NCBI RefSeq assembly: GCF_029016485.1
Contig: NZ_CP092107.1
Location: 310,001-374,000, forward strand
Reading direction: 5' to 3'
Length of the DNA stretch: 64,000 nt
Origin: Vibrio sp. JC009
Lineage (GTDB): Bacteria; Pseudomonadota; Gammaproteobacteria; Enterobacterales; Vibrionaceae
A program made the translations under genes and the position numbers. Of the stretch, positions 45,880 to 55,331 are shown one piece after another. The notes under the pieces are model-generated. The model saw only the letters and a list, made by a program, of their open reading frames with translations, was not told the origin of the DNA and did no database searches. Within the stretch, counting starts at the first letter, position 1. Every line of letters starts with the position of its first letter.

Positions 45880-46425
45880 TTGGCATTAAAACCCACTATT
45901 TATAAATTTCGTGTGGCATTAACTGATATGAATCGTGAATATTACGACTCTATTTCTCTTACTGTCGCACAGCACCCTTCCGAAAACATAAAACGCATGA
46001 TGGCCAGAGTACTTGCCTTTTGCCTGAATGCGCACCCCGAACTTAAATTCACTAAAGGGCTGTCTACGACCGAAGAACCTGACATCTGGCACAAAGCTGC
46101 TGATGAAAAAGTTAAACTTTGGATCGAAGTTGGTGAGCCAGATCTGGAAAGAATCAAGAAAGCATCGAGAATTGCTGACAATGTTTTAATCTATAGTTTC
46201 AACAATAAAACAGAGAGTTGGTGGAAACAAAACCACAATAAACTAAAATTATTAGATGTGGGGGTCCATAGATTTTCCGCCGATAGCATTGAAAATCTAA
46301 CCACTCAGTGTGACCGGACAATGGATATGTCCGTCATGATAACCGGTAACTCTGTCTATGTCTCAACGGACAAGGGTGACTGCGAAGTGGTAGTAGAAAC
46401 ACTCAAGGAATACCGTTATGAGTGA
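45880..46425 (+). CDS. yaeQ: YaeQ family protein
   Basis: This 181-residue protein follows YaeQ from its first residues (MALKPTIYKFRVALTDMNREYYD), through HPSENIKRMMARVLAF, WIEVGEPDLERIKKAS (with the nuclease-like Glu/Lys pattern of the PD-(D/E)XK fold) and DRTMDMSVMITG. The start is a TTG at 45880, fixed by the conserved MALK beginning. The role of YaeQ is uncertain; RfaH suppression in E. coli was reported and later doubted. It overlaps the next gene by eight bases. Confidence 0.92.
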   Translation: MALKPTIYKFRVALTDMNREYYDSISLTVAQHPSENIKRMMARVLAFCLNAHPELKFTKGLSTTEEPDIWHKAADEKVKLWIEVGEPDLERIKKASRIADNVLIYSFNNKTESWWKQNHNKLKLLDVGVHRFSADSIENLTTQCDRTMDMSVMITGNSVYVSTDKGDCEVVVETLKEYRYE

Positions 46426-46975
46426 AATTATAGTCAGTAATCTGAAACAGCATCTGGAGATGACAGGGGTGGATACACTCCATCTCTCAGATAAAGAAGC
46501 TCAGCTGTTTTCCCAGGCGGTGGAAAACAAAGCGGAGTTTTTTGACCGCCTGTGCCGCAGCAAAACCGACAAGGATCCTTTAATGCTGCTGCTTGGCCTC
46601 CTAACAAAGTCTCATATAGAGGCAACAGCCAAACTTGAGCCACAAATAGAAGCCATCCAGGCGATGAATAATGTATTCACTGATACCATAGGTAGCGAGC
46701 AGGCGCACAAGTTCGAAGCAGATGCGCTAATTGAGCTCTCTCTGGTCACTAAGCTGTGGTTAATGGTTCAGGGGTATCTGAATATGGACTTCAGTCTGGC
46801 AAATGACCACGCCCAGCAAACGTCCGATATTCTTGCTAAGGCTCTGAAAGCAGAATCCGATGAGATTCGCAGCGAGCTTTTAGCCAGCTACTACCACGGC
46901 AAAACAAAACACGAAGAAGATGTGCCTCATACACCGTGGCCGAAAAAGCTTCTGAGCTGGCTGAATATTGCCTAA
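46418..46975 (+). CDS. Hypothetical helical protein coupled to yaeQ
   Basis: This 185-residue, mostly helical soluble protein has no signal peptide and no motif I recognise. Notable segments are DTLHLSDKEAQLFSQAVENKAEFFDRL and HTPWPKKLLSWLNIA at the C-terminus. Its ATG lies inside the end of yaeQ (eight-base overlap), so it is translated together with YaeQ and may act with it. No function can be proposed beyond this link. Confidence 0.75.
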   Translation: MSEIIVSNLKQHLEMTGVDTLHLSDKEAQLFSQAVENKAEFFDRLCRSKTDKDPLMLLLGLLTKSHIEATAKLEPQIEAIQAMNNVFTDTIGSEQAHKFEADALIELSLVTKLWLMVQGYLNMDFSLANDHAQQTSDILAKALKAESDEIRSELLASYYHGKTKHEEDVPHTPWPKKLLSWLNIA

Positions 46976-47011
46976 AACCGGTAGTACAAATGCCGAAGTT
47001 TGAATAGAGAC

Positions 47012-47290
47012 CTACGTCTTCCATAAGGTCTTTACCACATGATATCCAAATTTTGTTTTTACAATAAAGGGGGTCAGCACTTCGTTTTTAAACACAGCCT
47101 TATCAAACTGAGGCACCATAGCCCCTTGTCTGAACTCTCCTAAATCACCGCCCTTTTTACCGGAAGGGCAAGTTGAGTGCTTCTTAGCCAGCACCTGAAA
47201 CTTCGCGCCTTTCTTTAATTGCTGGAGAATATCTTTCGCCTGGGACTCATGTTTTACCAGAATGTGCAGTGCTGCCGCTGTTCGTGCCAT
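47012..47290 (-). CDS. ppiC: Parvulin-type peptidyl-prolyl isomerase C
   Basis: The ATG at 47290 gives 92 residues, the size of E. coli Ppi[54 protein letters not shown] and FGYHVVKT. It is a single cytoplasmic parvulin domain without signal peptide and catalyses cis/trans isomerisation of peptidyl-proline bonds. It is convergent with the yaeQ group, with 36 bp between stops. Confidence 0.95.
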   Translation of the reverse strand: MARTAAALHILVKHESQAKDILQQLKKGAKFQVLAKKHSTCPSGKKGGDLGEFRQGAMVPQFDKAVFKNEVLTPFIVKTKFGYHVVKTLWKT

Positions 47291-47473
47291 AGTAATCTGT
47301 ATCAAAATGTTAGATGCAGCGGATTTTAGCCCATCGTTAGTAATTCTTCACCCAAATAACTACATTAATTCGAATATATCAGTAATAATGTATTTATCTT
47401 TCTCGCGTATAATTAATTTTTTTGAGCTGTCGATATAAGACATGACAAACTCACGGTTGTTTTAGGAAATAGA

Positions 47474-48376
47474 ATGAAGAGCAAAGCGAATCAGTCCCAG
47501 GGGATGCTACTTTTCAAGCTGTCGCTGCACCAGCAAAGCTTCGCGATTGGTACACTCAAAGTCCGCGAAATTGTACCCTACATGCCAACGACTCAGATTC
47601 CCTACTCCCATCCGCACGTAATAGGAACGGTGACTATCCGCGATCTTACCGTGCCTGTTATCGACATGGCGGCGGCGATAGGTTTCAGGCCAATCGCACA
47701 AGAGGAGTATGAAAATTGCTACCTTATAGTGACAGACTGCCTGCGTACAGTGGTGGCTTTTATGGTGCGAACCATAGATAAAATCATTGATTGTGACTGG
47801 CACTCTATTGAGCCCTCACCGGATACCGCTGGCAGCAACGTATTTGTTACCGGCATCACCAGGCACGAAGATAAGATCGTGCAGATGCTCGATGTGGAGC
47901 TGCTGCTGTCTAAGATTTACCCTCAGGACGCTACAGCCAAGTTCCCGATTCTGACTGATGTTGAGCGCGAGCGTCTTAAGCCTCTGAATATTCTTCTTGT
48001 GGATGACTCAAGCATAGCGCGTAAGCAGCTGTCTGATGCACTGGACAGTATCAATATCCCATATTCTGTATGTAAAAACGGGATGGATGCACTGGCGCTG
48101 ATGAGAAACTACGCCGATGAAGGCAAGCCCATCGACATTCTGGTGAGCGATATTGAAATGCCGGGCCTGGATGGATACGAGCTGGCCTTTGAAGTACAGA
48201 ACGACAGCAAACTTTCACACTCCTACCGGATCTTACACACTTCGCTTTCCAGTGAAATGAGTGCTGACCGCGCGCATCAGGTTGGCGCGCATGAAGCACT
48301 GACTAAATTCGATGCCACAGAACTGGTTCAGGCGATGCTAAGAGGCGCAGAGCAGATAGAAGCCATCAAAAGCTAA
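47474..48376 (+). CDS. cheV: Chemotaxis coupling protein CheV
   Basis: This 300-residue protein has an N-terminal CheW-like domain (about 8-155: FKLSLHQQSFAIGTLKVREIVPY, SHPHVIGTVTIRDLTVPVIDM) and a C-terminal receiver (about 170-298: VDDSSIARKQ, phospho-acceptor Asp in VSDIEMPGLDG). CheV couples receptors to CheA and is tuned by phosphorylation. No other che core genes are adjacent; the chemoreceptors at 13 kb and 55 kb could be partners. It is a single gene divergent from ppiC. Confidence 0.95.
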   Translation: MKSKANQSQGMLLFKLSLHQQSFAIGTLKVREIVPYMPTTQIPYSHPHVIGTVTIRDLTVPVIDMAAAIGFRPIAQEEYENCYLIVTDCLRTVVAFMVRTIDKIIDCDWHSIEPSPDTAGSNVFVTGITRHEDKIVQMLDVELLLSKIYPQDATAKFPILTDVERERLKPLNILLVDDSSIARKQLSDALDSINIPYSVCKNGMDALALMRNYADEGKPIDILVSDIEMPGLDGYELAFEVQNDSKLSHSYRILHTSLSSEMSADRAHQVGAHEALTKFDATELVQAMLRGAEQIEAIKS

Positions 48377-48414
48377 AGTAACGGCAAAAAAGTAAAACGG
48401 CGAACAAGGTGCCA

Positions 48415-50820
48415 TCACATAAGATCTTTAATATCTTCTGCTGATGGCACATCTTTTAACAGCAGATTTTCAAAATCAAGCAGGCTGATAGGTTTACTCA
48501 GGTAATACCCCTGGTAGATATGCACACCAAACAGGCGCAGCAGATTAAACTGCTCCTCTGTCTCAACCCCTTCTGATACCACCTGAATCTCAAAGTTCTT
48601 TCCAAGGTCAATAATAGACTTAACCATTAGCACTGATGACTTATCGACGTGAATGTCACGCACAAATGACTGATCAATCTTAAGCTCGTCAATTGGCAGA
48701 TTCTTCAGATAACTCAGGGAAGAGTAACCGGTGCCAAAGTCATCCAGCGAAACTCTGAAACCGTGACTGCGAAGTTTGTTCAGTTTCCTTACCGTATCTT
48801 CCACATCCTGTAGCAACACGGATTCCGTGATTTCAAGAACCAGATAAGCAGGGTCTATACCGTAACTCTCTACAATACTGATCAGATCTTTCTCAAACTC
48901 TCTTTGCCAGAGTTGCTTGGCACTGATATTAACTGAAAGACTCAGGTTTCTGGTATGAGGCGCCGCCTGCCAGCTCTTAAGCAGAGCACAGGACTGACGA
49001 ATAATAGATTCCCCTAACGGCAGGATCAGATTGGACTCTTCCGCTATATCAATAAACTGAATCGGCGAAATCACACCTTTATCCGGGTGATACCAGCGAA
49101 CCAGAGCTTCGGCACCGATAATTTTATTCGAGCTATTGTATTTTGGCTGAACAAAGATACGGAAATCCTCATCCCGGATAGAGTTGCGGATACTTTTCTG
49201 GATAACGCTTTCATTATCCAGCTCTTGTTGCTGTTCAAGATCAAATACCTTAGCCGCATTTTTACCCCCCTGCTTCACCCGGTATAAAGCAAGATCTGCA
49301 AGCTGAAGCAACTTCTCAGGGTTAACGTCATCCGTCCGGTAGATTATCCCGCCAATACTGACCGTATTATGGTAGTCGATGGTGATTTCATTGGTGGTCA
49401 GCGCTATGGTCATACTAAGCTGTTTATGGATTTCATCGGCAAACAACTGAGCCATCAGTGCCGCTTTGTCGCACTGAGGGCTGACATATTCGATAATGAC
49501 AACAAACTCGTCACCACCAAACCGGTAAACGGTGTTTTGTATATTCTGAATGTCAGTCAGCCTTCTGCTGATTTCCAGCAGCAGGTTGTCCCCCATCTGG
49601 TGGCCGTAGGAATCATTAATATTCTTAAAGCGGTCCAGATCTAAGAACAGTACGGCGCCATAGTTCAGATCGGTGCTGCTGTTTTGAGCAATTTCCGACA
49701 GTTTGATCTCCATGGTGCGTCGGTTTGGCAAACCTGTCAGGCTATCGAAATAGGCCAGTCTTTCTACCTGCTCCTGATTGATCACCTGTGTGGTGATATC
49801 CTGCATCAGCCCCACAATCCAGGTCGCTTTGCCCTCATTATTGCGCTCTACAACTTTCGCCCTGTCCCAGACCCAGATCACCTTTCTGTCCGGACGGCGA
49901 ATTCTGTACTCAATGTCATAAATTCTGCCATCGAGCAGATCCTTAACCGCTTCCAGAACCAGGGGTCTGTCCTGCTCCAGCACCGATTCAAAAAACTCCG
50001 GATAAGAGAAGTCTTTGATGGTCATTCCGGTTATATTCTGCCACTCCTCATTGTGGAACATCTCGTTGCTGACTGTATTCCACTCCCATAAACCCTCTTT
50101 CGATACATCAAGCGCTGACTTCAATCGCTGGCGGTTTCTGTCTGCATCGTTTTTTAACCGAACCAATTCTGTCACGTCATTATCGATCACCAGTAAGTTT
50201 TTCTTATCATTGGCATCACGGATGGGGATTTTTACAGAATGGAAGTGCAGCGTTTCTCCCGAGTCGCCATCAAGCTGTTCGGTAAATGAAGTCTGAGTAG
50301 AGCCGCCATTGATAATATTGCGAAGTTTACTCAGATACTCATCTTTGCTCTCTTCTGAGGCCAGAAGCTGAAACTCCTCTTTACCATTCAGCTCTATCGG
50401 CCTGGCACCGTATTTAGTTGCAAGCGCCTTGTTACAATACTCAATCCGGCCATTCCAGTTTTTTACCAGCACTGGCTCCGGCATGGCGTCAATTATCTTT
50501 TTCAGCACCTCAGAGCGCTGGTTGGATATTCTGGCGTCGGTATACACTTTGGCAGCGAAAACAAAAGAGATAACGCCTGTTGCCGTTGCAACGAAGTCCA
50601 GTCCCAGGTTCATCAGCAGCAACATAGTTGCTTTGTAGTTAGCCGCAGTCAGACCTTCGAATTTAAAAGTGTAGATGGTAGAAACATAATCGGAGAATCG
50701 TTCAACCCAGGTTGGGTAAAACGAGGTAATCAGCTGGATTGACAGGCACAACATCAGGGATGCCACGAACCCAAACAATGGCTTTTTGCTCAGCTCTGTA
50801 TTGAAAAGATTTCCCTGCAT
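48415..50820 (-). CDS. Membrane PAS-GGDEF-EAL protein
   Basis: This 801-residue protein has two or three hydrophobic segments (about 15-35 and 60-90), two PAS domains (about 105-230 and 235-360), an intact GGDEF domain (RFGGDEFVVII, near 455) without an upstream RxxD site, and an intact EAL domain (GAEALVRWYHP near 570, DDFGTGYSSLSYL near 700). It could both make and break c-di-GMP; with a complete EAL the net activity may be phosphodiesterase. The sensing part is unknown. It is a single gene divergent from the response regulator at 51188. Confidence 0.93.
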   Translation of the reverse strand: MQGNLFNTELSKKPLFGFVASLMLCLSIQLITSFYPTWVERFSDYVSTIYTFKFEGLTAANYKATMLLLMNLGLDFVATATGVISFVFAAKVYTDARISNQRSEVLKKIIDAMPEPVLVKNWNGRIEYCNKALATKYGARPIELNGKEEFQLLASEESKDEYLSKLRNIINGGSTQTSFTEQLDGDSGETLHFHSVKIPIRDANDKKNLLVIDNDVTELVRLKNDADRNRQRLKSALDVSKEGLWEWNTVSNEMFHNEEWQNITGMTIKDFSYPEFFESVLEQDRPLVLEAVKDLLDGRIYDIEYRIRRPDRKVIWVWDRAKVVERNNEGKATWIVGLMQDITTQVINQEQVERLAYFDSLTGLPNRRTMEIKLSEIAQNSSTDLNYGAVLFLDLDRFKNINDSYGHQMGDNLLLEISRRLTDIQNIQNTVYRFGGDEFVVIIEYVSPQCDKAALMAQLFADEIHKQLSMTIALTTNEITIDYHNTVSIGGIIYRTDDVNPEKLLQLADLALYRVKQGGKNAAKVFDLEQQQELDNESVIQKSIRNSIRDEDFRIFVQPKYNSSNKIIGAEALVRWYHPDKGVISPIQFIDIAEESNLILPLGESIIRQSCALLKSWQAAPHTRNLSLSVNISAKQLWQREFEKDLISIVESYGIDPAYLVLEITESVLLQDVEDTVRKLNKLRSHGFRVSLDDFGTGYSSLSYLKNLPIDELKIDQSFVRDIHVDKSSVLMVKSIIDLGKNFEIQVVSEGVETEEQFNLLRLFGVHIYQGYYLSKPISLLDFENLLLKDVPSAEDIKDLM

Positions 50821-51187
50821 GCACCTAACCTGGTAACTGACTTAACTCTGTCCTGTGTAAGTCACAATCGAGTAAATTAGTGATTTCTATATCTTGAATT
50901 AAGCTTTGTACACCAACAGGACAATTTCAAGGCTATATATTGAAATGGTGAGCCTTTCCCACCGAAAACTTATATAAAAATCTCGAAATGTAGACACAAG
51001 AGACAAAGCGAAAAGCTCTGTTGCCGTATGTTGTTTCGCTTGTCAGACAATGGTAAAACAGTAACTAATTCAAAAAATTTGAATGGAAAAAGAAGCCAGG
51101 CAGACTGAGGGCTAAACCGGTCGTAAACCAGTAACCATTTTTTACCCTGTAGAATTTAACCTAATCATGATATTTACCCGGACATAA
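50821..51187. other. Divergent intergenic region, 367 bp
   Basis: No gene is seen between the PAS-GGDEF-EAL gene and the response-regulator gene. It contains the small inverted repeat ATTCAAA/TTTGAAT near 51067 and an AT-rich stretch that should hold both promoters. No match to a c-di-GMP riboswitch was found. Confidence 0.4.
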
Positions 51188-51874
51188 ATGACTCAATCAA
51201 TACTCGTTGTCGACGACAAACTAAACGTTCAAAAGCTGATATCTGACTTTCTTACCAGCAAAGGTTATCAGGTAAATTGCGCCTCAAACGGCCGTGATGC
51301 CCTGCTGCAACTGAAAAAGCAGACGCCAGACTTAATTCTGCTTGATGTAATGATGCCCCAGATGGATGGATATCAGTTTATAAGCAAACTGCGCGAAACC
51401 AGCGATCTTCCGGTGATTATGATCACAGCAAAACAGCATGAAAGCGACGTGGTCAAAGGCTTTGAACTGGGCGCTGATGATTATATTACCAAGCCTTTTA
51501 AAATGAGTGAGCTTCTGGTCAGGACAAAGGCGGTATTAAAAAGAACATCCGGCGGTTTTACGCAAAATCCGCGTTTAAAAGTGGCCAATATCGTTTTAGA
51601 TACTTCCTCTAAAGAACTTAGGATAGACGATAAGCTGATTGAACTCACTCAGGCCGAACTGGCGCTATTTGAACTGCTGATGAAGTCAGTAGAGCACACC
51701 GTATCGAAAGCCGATATCTGCACCCACCTGATTAACGAAGGCTATAGCGGCTCTGAATCAACGCTTAAAATCCATATTCGTAACCTGAGAAATAAGCTTG
51801 AACCCATGATAAAAGAACAGGTAGAGATAGAGTCCGTATTTGGCGTCGGTTACAGGCTAAGGAAAGTAAATTAA
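51188..51874 (+). CDS. OmpR-family response regulator
   Basis: This 228-residue regulator has a receiver (VVDDKLNVQKL; Asp in LILLDVMMPQMDG, about residue 52; Lys in TKPFKMSELL) and a winged-helix domain (about 130-226: LTQAELALFELLM, GSESTLKIHIRNLRNKLEP, VFGVGYRL). It overlaps the following kinase gene by one base (TAATG), so the two are a coupled pair. The target genes are unknown. Confidence 0.93.
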   Translation: MTQSILVVDDKLNVQKLISDFLTSKGYQVNCASNGRDALLQLKKQTPDLILLDVMMPQMDGYQFISKLRETSDLPVIMITAKQHESDVVKGFELGADDYITKPFKMSELLVRTKAVLKRTSGGFTQNPRLKVANIVLDTSSKELRIDDKLIELTQAELALFELLMKSVEHTVSKADICTHLINEGYSGSESTLKIHIRNLRNKLEPMIKEQVEIESVFGVGYRLRKVN

Positions 51875-53256
51875 TGCGAATACCAATACGCAATAAGCTG
51901 ATTGCTACCTATCTGTTTATCAGCCTGCTCACGGCCTCTCTGATTTACGCGCTGACTTACTTTACTTCTGAGCAGCGTGTTAAAGCGCTGGCTCAGGACT
52001 ATCAGCTGAATGAAATGCGTCAGGAGGTTTATCACTGGTACGCAGCCGAGCACCAATGGGAAGGCTTTCCCGAGTATTTCAAAACTCTGCATCCACCACC
52101 GTCAAAACCACCGGAGAGCAAGCCGGTTCCAGCCATGCCAGGCTCGAAGGTACATGGCCTTGTCACTCATGAGAATATTGCACTGTTAAAATACCTTCAG
52201 TTTCAGCCTGGTGACACAATACCCAAAGCCTACCTGGCTAACGCGACACCGGTAAAATATAAAGGTGAAACCATCGCCTGGATAATTCCGCCAGATGTGA
52301 TGGGAATTAGTCTGAACTCCGAAATGCAAGTGTTCTTTGACAATATCCTTGAAGTACTGTTTATCTCAATCTGTATCGGCGTTCTGGTTTCTCTGTTTAT
52401 GGGGGCTCTCCTGGCCCGAATTTTACTCAAACCGGTTGAACTACTAACCAGAGCCAGTTCCGCCATCGCCAAAGGCAAACTTGAACAGACAATCCCCACA
52501 TACAGCGATAACGAGATTGGCGATCTTGCCCGCTCTTTTAACAAAATGAGTCAGGATCTGGTCGTTGCGGATAAACAACGCCGCCAGTTAACGGCCGACA
52601 TCACCCATGATCTCGGAACCCCGGTTCAGGTTATCTCAGGCTATATTGAAATGGCTCAGGACGGAGAAATGGAGCTGAACTCAGGCAGCATAGACACCAT
52701 TGCTGATGAACTTGAACATATAAAACGACTGATTAAGGATATGAGCCTTTTAGCTGAAACTGATGCTAAAACTCTGTCATTGCAGATGGAAGAGACCAGG
52801 ATAAACCCTGTCCTTGAAAGAGTTAAGAGGCTGTTTACTCAGCCCTGTGACGAAAAACAGATAACACTGAATCTGAACTGCGCCGATCCTTTACCGCTTT
52901 TAAACCTTGATGAGCAAAGAGTGGTTCAGGTGCTTGGCAACTTAATCAGCAATGCTCTGCGTTACACTCCGCAAGGCGGCACAATTACTCTTACGTCTGA
53001 GTTAAAAGATAACCGCGTAATAGTCCGGGTAACGGATAGCGGTAGCGGAATAAACCCTGAAGATCTTCCGTACATTTTTGACCGTTTCTACCGTTCAGAC
53101 AGCTCTCGCGGTGCTTCAGGCAAAATGGGACTCGGGCTCAGCATCTCTAAAGGAATCATCGAAATGCAGGGCGGAACCATTTATGCCGAATCAGACGGCA
53201 TAAACGGAAGTCAGTTTATTATTAGCTTTCCGCCCGGCAGATTAGACCACGGATAA
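51874..53256 (+). CDS. Sensor histidine kinase
   Basis: This 460-residue kinase has membrane helices at about 9-28 and 150-175, a periplasmic domain of about 120 residues with a Pro-rich part (HPPPSKPPESKPVPAMPGSK), HAMP (about 178-230), HisKA and HATPase (NLISNALRYTP, DSGSGINPEDLPYIFDRFYR, GKMGLGLSISKGI). The H-box reads THDLGTPVQV rather than the more common SHELRTP, a variant seen in several HAMP kinases; the acceptor His is kept. It is the partner of the regulator at 51188. Confidence 0.93.
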   Translation: MRIPIRNKLIATYLFISLLTASLIYALTYFTSEQRVKALAQDYQLNEMRQEVYHWYAAEHQWEGFPEYFKTLHPPPSKPPESKPVPAMPGSKVHGLVTHENIALLKYLQFQPGDTIPKAYLANATPVKYKGETIAWIIPPDVMGISLNSEMQVFFDNILEVLFISICIGVLVSLFMGALLARILLKPVELLTRASSAIAKGKLEQTIPTYSDNEIGDLARSFNKMSQDLVVADKQRRQLTADITHDLGTPVQVISGYIEMAQDGEMELNSGSIDTIADELEHIKRLIKDMSLLAETDAKTLSLQMEETRINPVLERVKRLFTQPCDEKQITLNLNCADPLPLLNLDEQRVVQVLGNLISNALRYTPQGGTITLTSELKDNRVIVRVTDSGSGINPEDLPYIFDRFYRSDSSRGASGKMGLGLSISKGIIEMQGGTIYAESDGINGSQFIISFPPGRLDHG

Positions 53257-53582
53257 AGTTACAGCAATGTTATATTTCATAATTATGCATTGCGCATATG
53301 TTAGTTAAAACTTAACATTCATGTTAATCATTCGCCTGGCGGCGTTGGTTGGCTAAAAAACAAAATATACAGAAAATATGCAGCATATAAATGTAGCTTA
53401 TGCCCCCAGGGCCGCATCAAAAGCGGCCCTTTTTTTTGCTTTCAGCCACTACAGGCTAAGCCACTACTAAACCAATCACTAATACACATAATCTAAGATA
53501 AGATTGATCTATCTACTTTAACTCTGGTAATTATTCTGCAATAACCGAAGTTTATAAGAACAAATTGAATAAGTGAGCCGAT
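53257..53582. other. Intergenic region after the kinase
   Basis: The region holds a strong terminator at 53408-53437, 150 bp beyond the kinase stop, and then an AT-rich leader of the next gene. The distance leaves room for a small transcribed RNA ending at that terminator, but I see no convincing promoter. Confidence 0.4.
53408..53437 (+). terminator. Strong rho-independent terminator
   Basis: AGGGCCGC (53408-53415) pairs with GCGGCCCT (53423-53430), followed by a run of eight T. Confidence 0.9.
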
Positions 53583-54803
53583 ATGCCTCTACCACATCTT
53601 TACTATCTGGAGCGATACCGCAACAAAGGAACCAGAACCTACAGCAGTCACTCTTCCTATACCGAAGCATCGGTAAATTATCGCCCTGATTCTGATGAGC
53701 AGAAATTCGCATTGCCTTTATACAGAATTCCGCGAGACAGTGTGAATATTTACCTGGCAAATCCTCCTAAGGCGTTGCAGGGCAAATACCTGTCTGAAAA
53801 CCACGTTAACTTTTGTGTCCACCCTCAGCTTCTGGAAGACACTTTTTCTGAACCATACCTTCAGTCCTGTATTTCTGAAAATACAGCTGAGCGGATAGAC
53901 GTTATCCCCAGCTCTTCGACGCGGACTCTTTTTGTACCTGACAGAGCAGCTCATCATGCGGTAAAGGTTCACTTTCCCTTTAAAGTCTCACGTTATACGC
54001 GAAAAATGCGCGATGAGGTTGTTGAGCAGGCGATCAATGTTTCTCTGGAACTGGAGCAAAACATCGACAAAATGGGGGAAGATTTCTCCTTCCTGCGTGA
54101 AGTCATCGGCATCAGTTTTAAAGATCAGGCACCCGGTGAAGAGCGTGGTGAAAACTGGGGCTTTGTTGTCCGGGATATGACACCGTTCCCTGTAACAGAC
54201 GAGCCTCGCTCACTGGTTCCGGGCTTTGCTCTTTATGGCGAAGACTACTTCAATGCAGAAACGACTCCCCTGCTCTACGATCTTATAGGCACAGAAGATC
54301 CAAAACAGTTTGTTCTGGATAAAATTATGCTTCCCATTGTCCGGCACTGGGTGGACTGCTTCCGCCATTTCGGCTACCTGATAGAGCCTCACGGCCAGAA
54401 TGTTCTCATCGAAATTAACGAGCAGAACCAGGTTGAGCGTATTGTCCACAGAGATCTGAGCGTTGGAATTGATATGCGCCGCAGAAGGGATATGGGGCTT
54501 TCCAGTGAAGGATTAAACAACTACAACCGGATGGAGCAAAGCGCCTTCCACAGCATTGCCTATGACCGTTTTATGGGTAACCATTTCTTTACCCGTCTGG
54601 TTGAATGCTGTATTGCGCAGTATCCACACCTGACAAAAGAAGATTTTACCCAGCCGTGCCAGCAGGCGTTTGCCCAAAGGCTACCGGAATACAGAGACTA
54701 CTTCCCGCGCAATATCTGGTATTTCAGCGAAGAGCGGGACAAATACAATAAACCTCTTTATGAAGATACAGGCACCACGCCTGAGTGGCGCCCGGCCGAC
54801 TAA
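53583..54803 (+). CDS. Orphan IucA/IucC-like (NIS siderophore synthetase-like) protein
   Basis: This 406-residue protein shows the C-terminal signature of NIS synthetases: YLIEPHGQNVLIEIN (His270-Gly-Gln-Asn273) followed by RIVHRDLSVG (His289-Arg-Asp291), and earlier HAVKVHFPFKVSRYTRK (from Lys128), like the ATP-site strand KL-P--ITS-IR. NIS synthetases are about 600 residues; here the N-terminal part before that strand is only about 125 residues, and the usual HPxHK-type motif is not visible. It may be a reduced or divergent carboxylate-amine ligase. No other siderophore, export or receptor gene is nearby and no Fur box was recognised. Confidence 0.8.
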   Translation: MPLPHLYYLERYRNKGTRTYSSHSSYTEASVNYRPDSDEQKFALPLYRIPRDSVNIYLANPPKALQGKYLSENHVNFCVHPQLLEDTFSEPYLQSCISENTAERIDVIPSSSTRTLFVPDRAAHHAVKVHFPFKVSRYTRKMRDEVVEQAINVSLELEQNIDKMGEDFSFLREVIGISFKDQAPGEERGENWGFVVRDMTPFPVTDEPRSLVPGFALYGEDYFNAETTPLLYDLIGTEDPKQFVLDKIMLPIVRHWVDCFRHFGYLIEPHGQNVLIEINEQNQVERIVHRDLSVGIDMRRRRDMGLSSEGLNNYNRMEQSAFHSIAYDRFMGNHFFTRLVECCIAQYPHLTKEDFTQPCQQAFAQRLPEYRDYFPRNIWYFSEERDKYNKPLYEDTGTTPEWRPAD

Positions 54804-55331
54804 CTGTAGGAAAGTAATAAAGTTTCATACTAATTACTACTACCAAGTCTGAATAGAGCTACAACTGAGAATTAGAGTAACACATAAAGTATCATACTGG
54901 TTGTAGCTCACTTTTGGACAGAAGTGAGTTAACGTAAATGCTCTACAATCCCGCTTTCAGATAACTACTCGTATCCCAAAACGCAATCAGGCACCGCTTA
55001 CCGCAGTGCCTGAGATGGAAGGTTCTGGACAGAGATGTGCATAAGAGGCCAGCAGTACTTTACGAAATCATACGATTTAATCGTATAAGTATTCAGAACA
55101 ACATCGTCCACATCCCATCGCTCTGTATCTGTAGTGTTACAAACGTGTACATTAGCGCCATTTCTTGGAAGCAGCATGTTATCACCATGTATTAAAGCAT
55201 GATTTTTTGTTTACGCAAACGCGCATTGTGATTCAGCGCACCCTGCTCAAGCTTCTTTATTGATAAAAGAGTATATATACTAACCGTGTCATATTCGCTT
55301 GCTAAATATTCCATTCGGAGATAACACAAAA
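54804..55331. other. Structured intergenic region, 528 bp
   Basis: No gene is seen. Several inverted repeats lie in a row: GAGCTACAAC/GTTGTAGCTC (54856-54909), CTCACTT/AAGTGAG (54907-54928), TCAGGCAC/GTGCCTGA (54987-55013) and ATACGATT/AATCGTAT (55070-55086). None has a T-run, so they do not look like terminators. The last 130 bp should hold the chemoreceptor promoter. Confidence 0.5.

Noticed and set aside
50930..50990. c-di-GMP riboswitch upstream of the PAS-GGDEF-EAL gene
   Set aside because: A GGTGAGCC...CCACC hairpin is present, but the conserved GEMM core was not found.
53378..53470. Small gene or sRNA ahead of the 53.4-kb terminator
   Set aside because: A short ATG frame exists, but it runs through the terminator stem, has no ribosome site and no convincing promoter.
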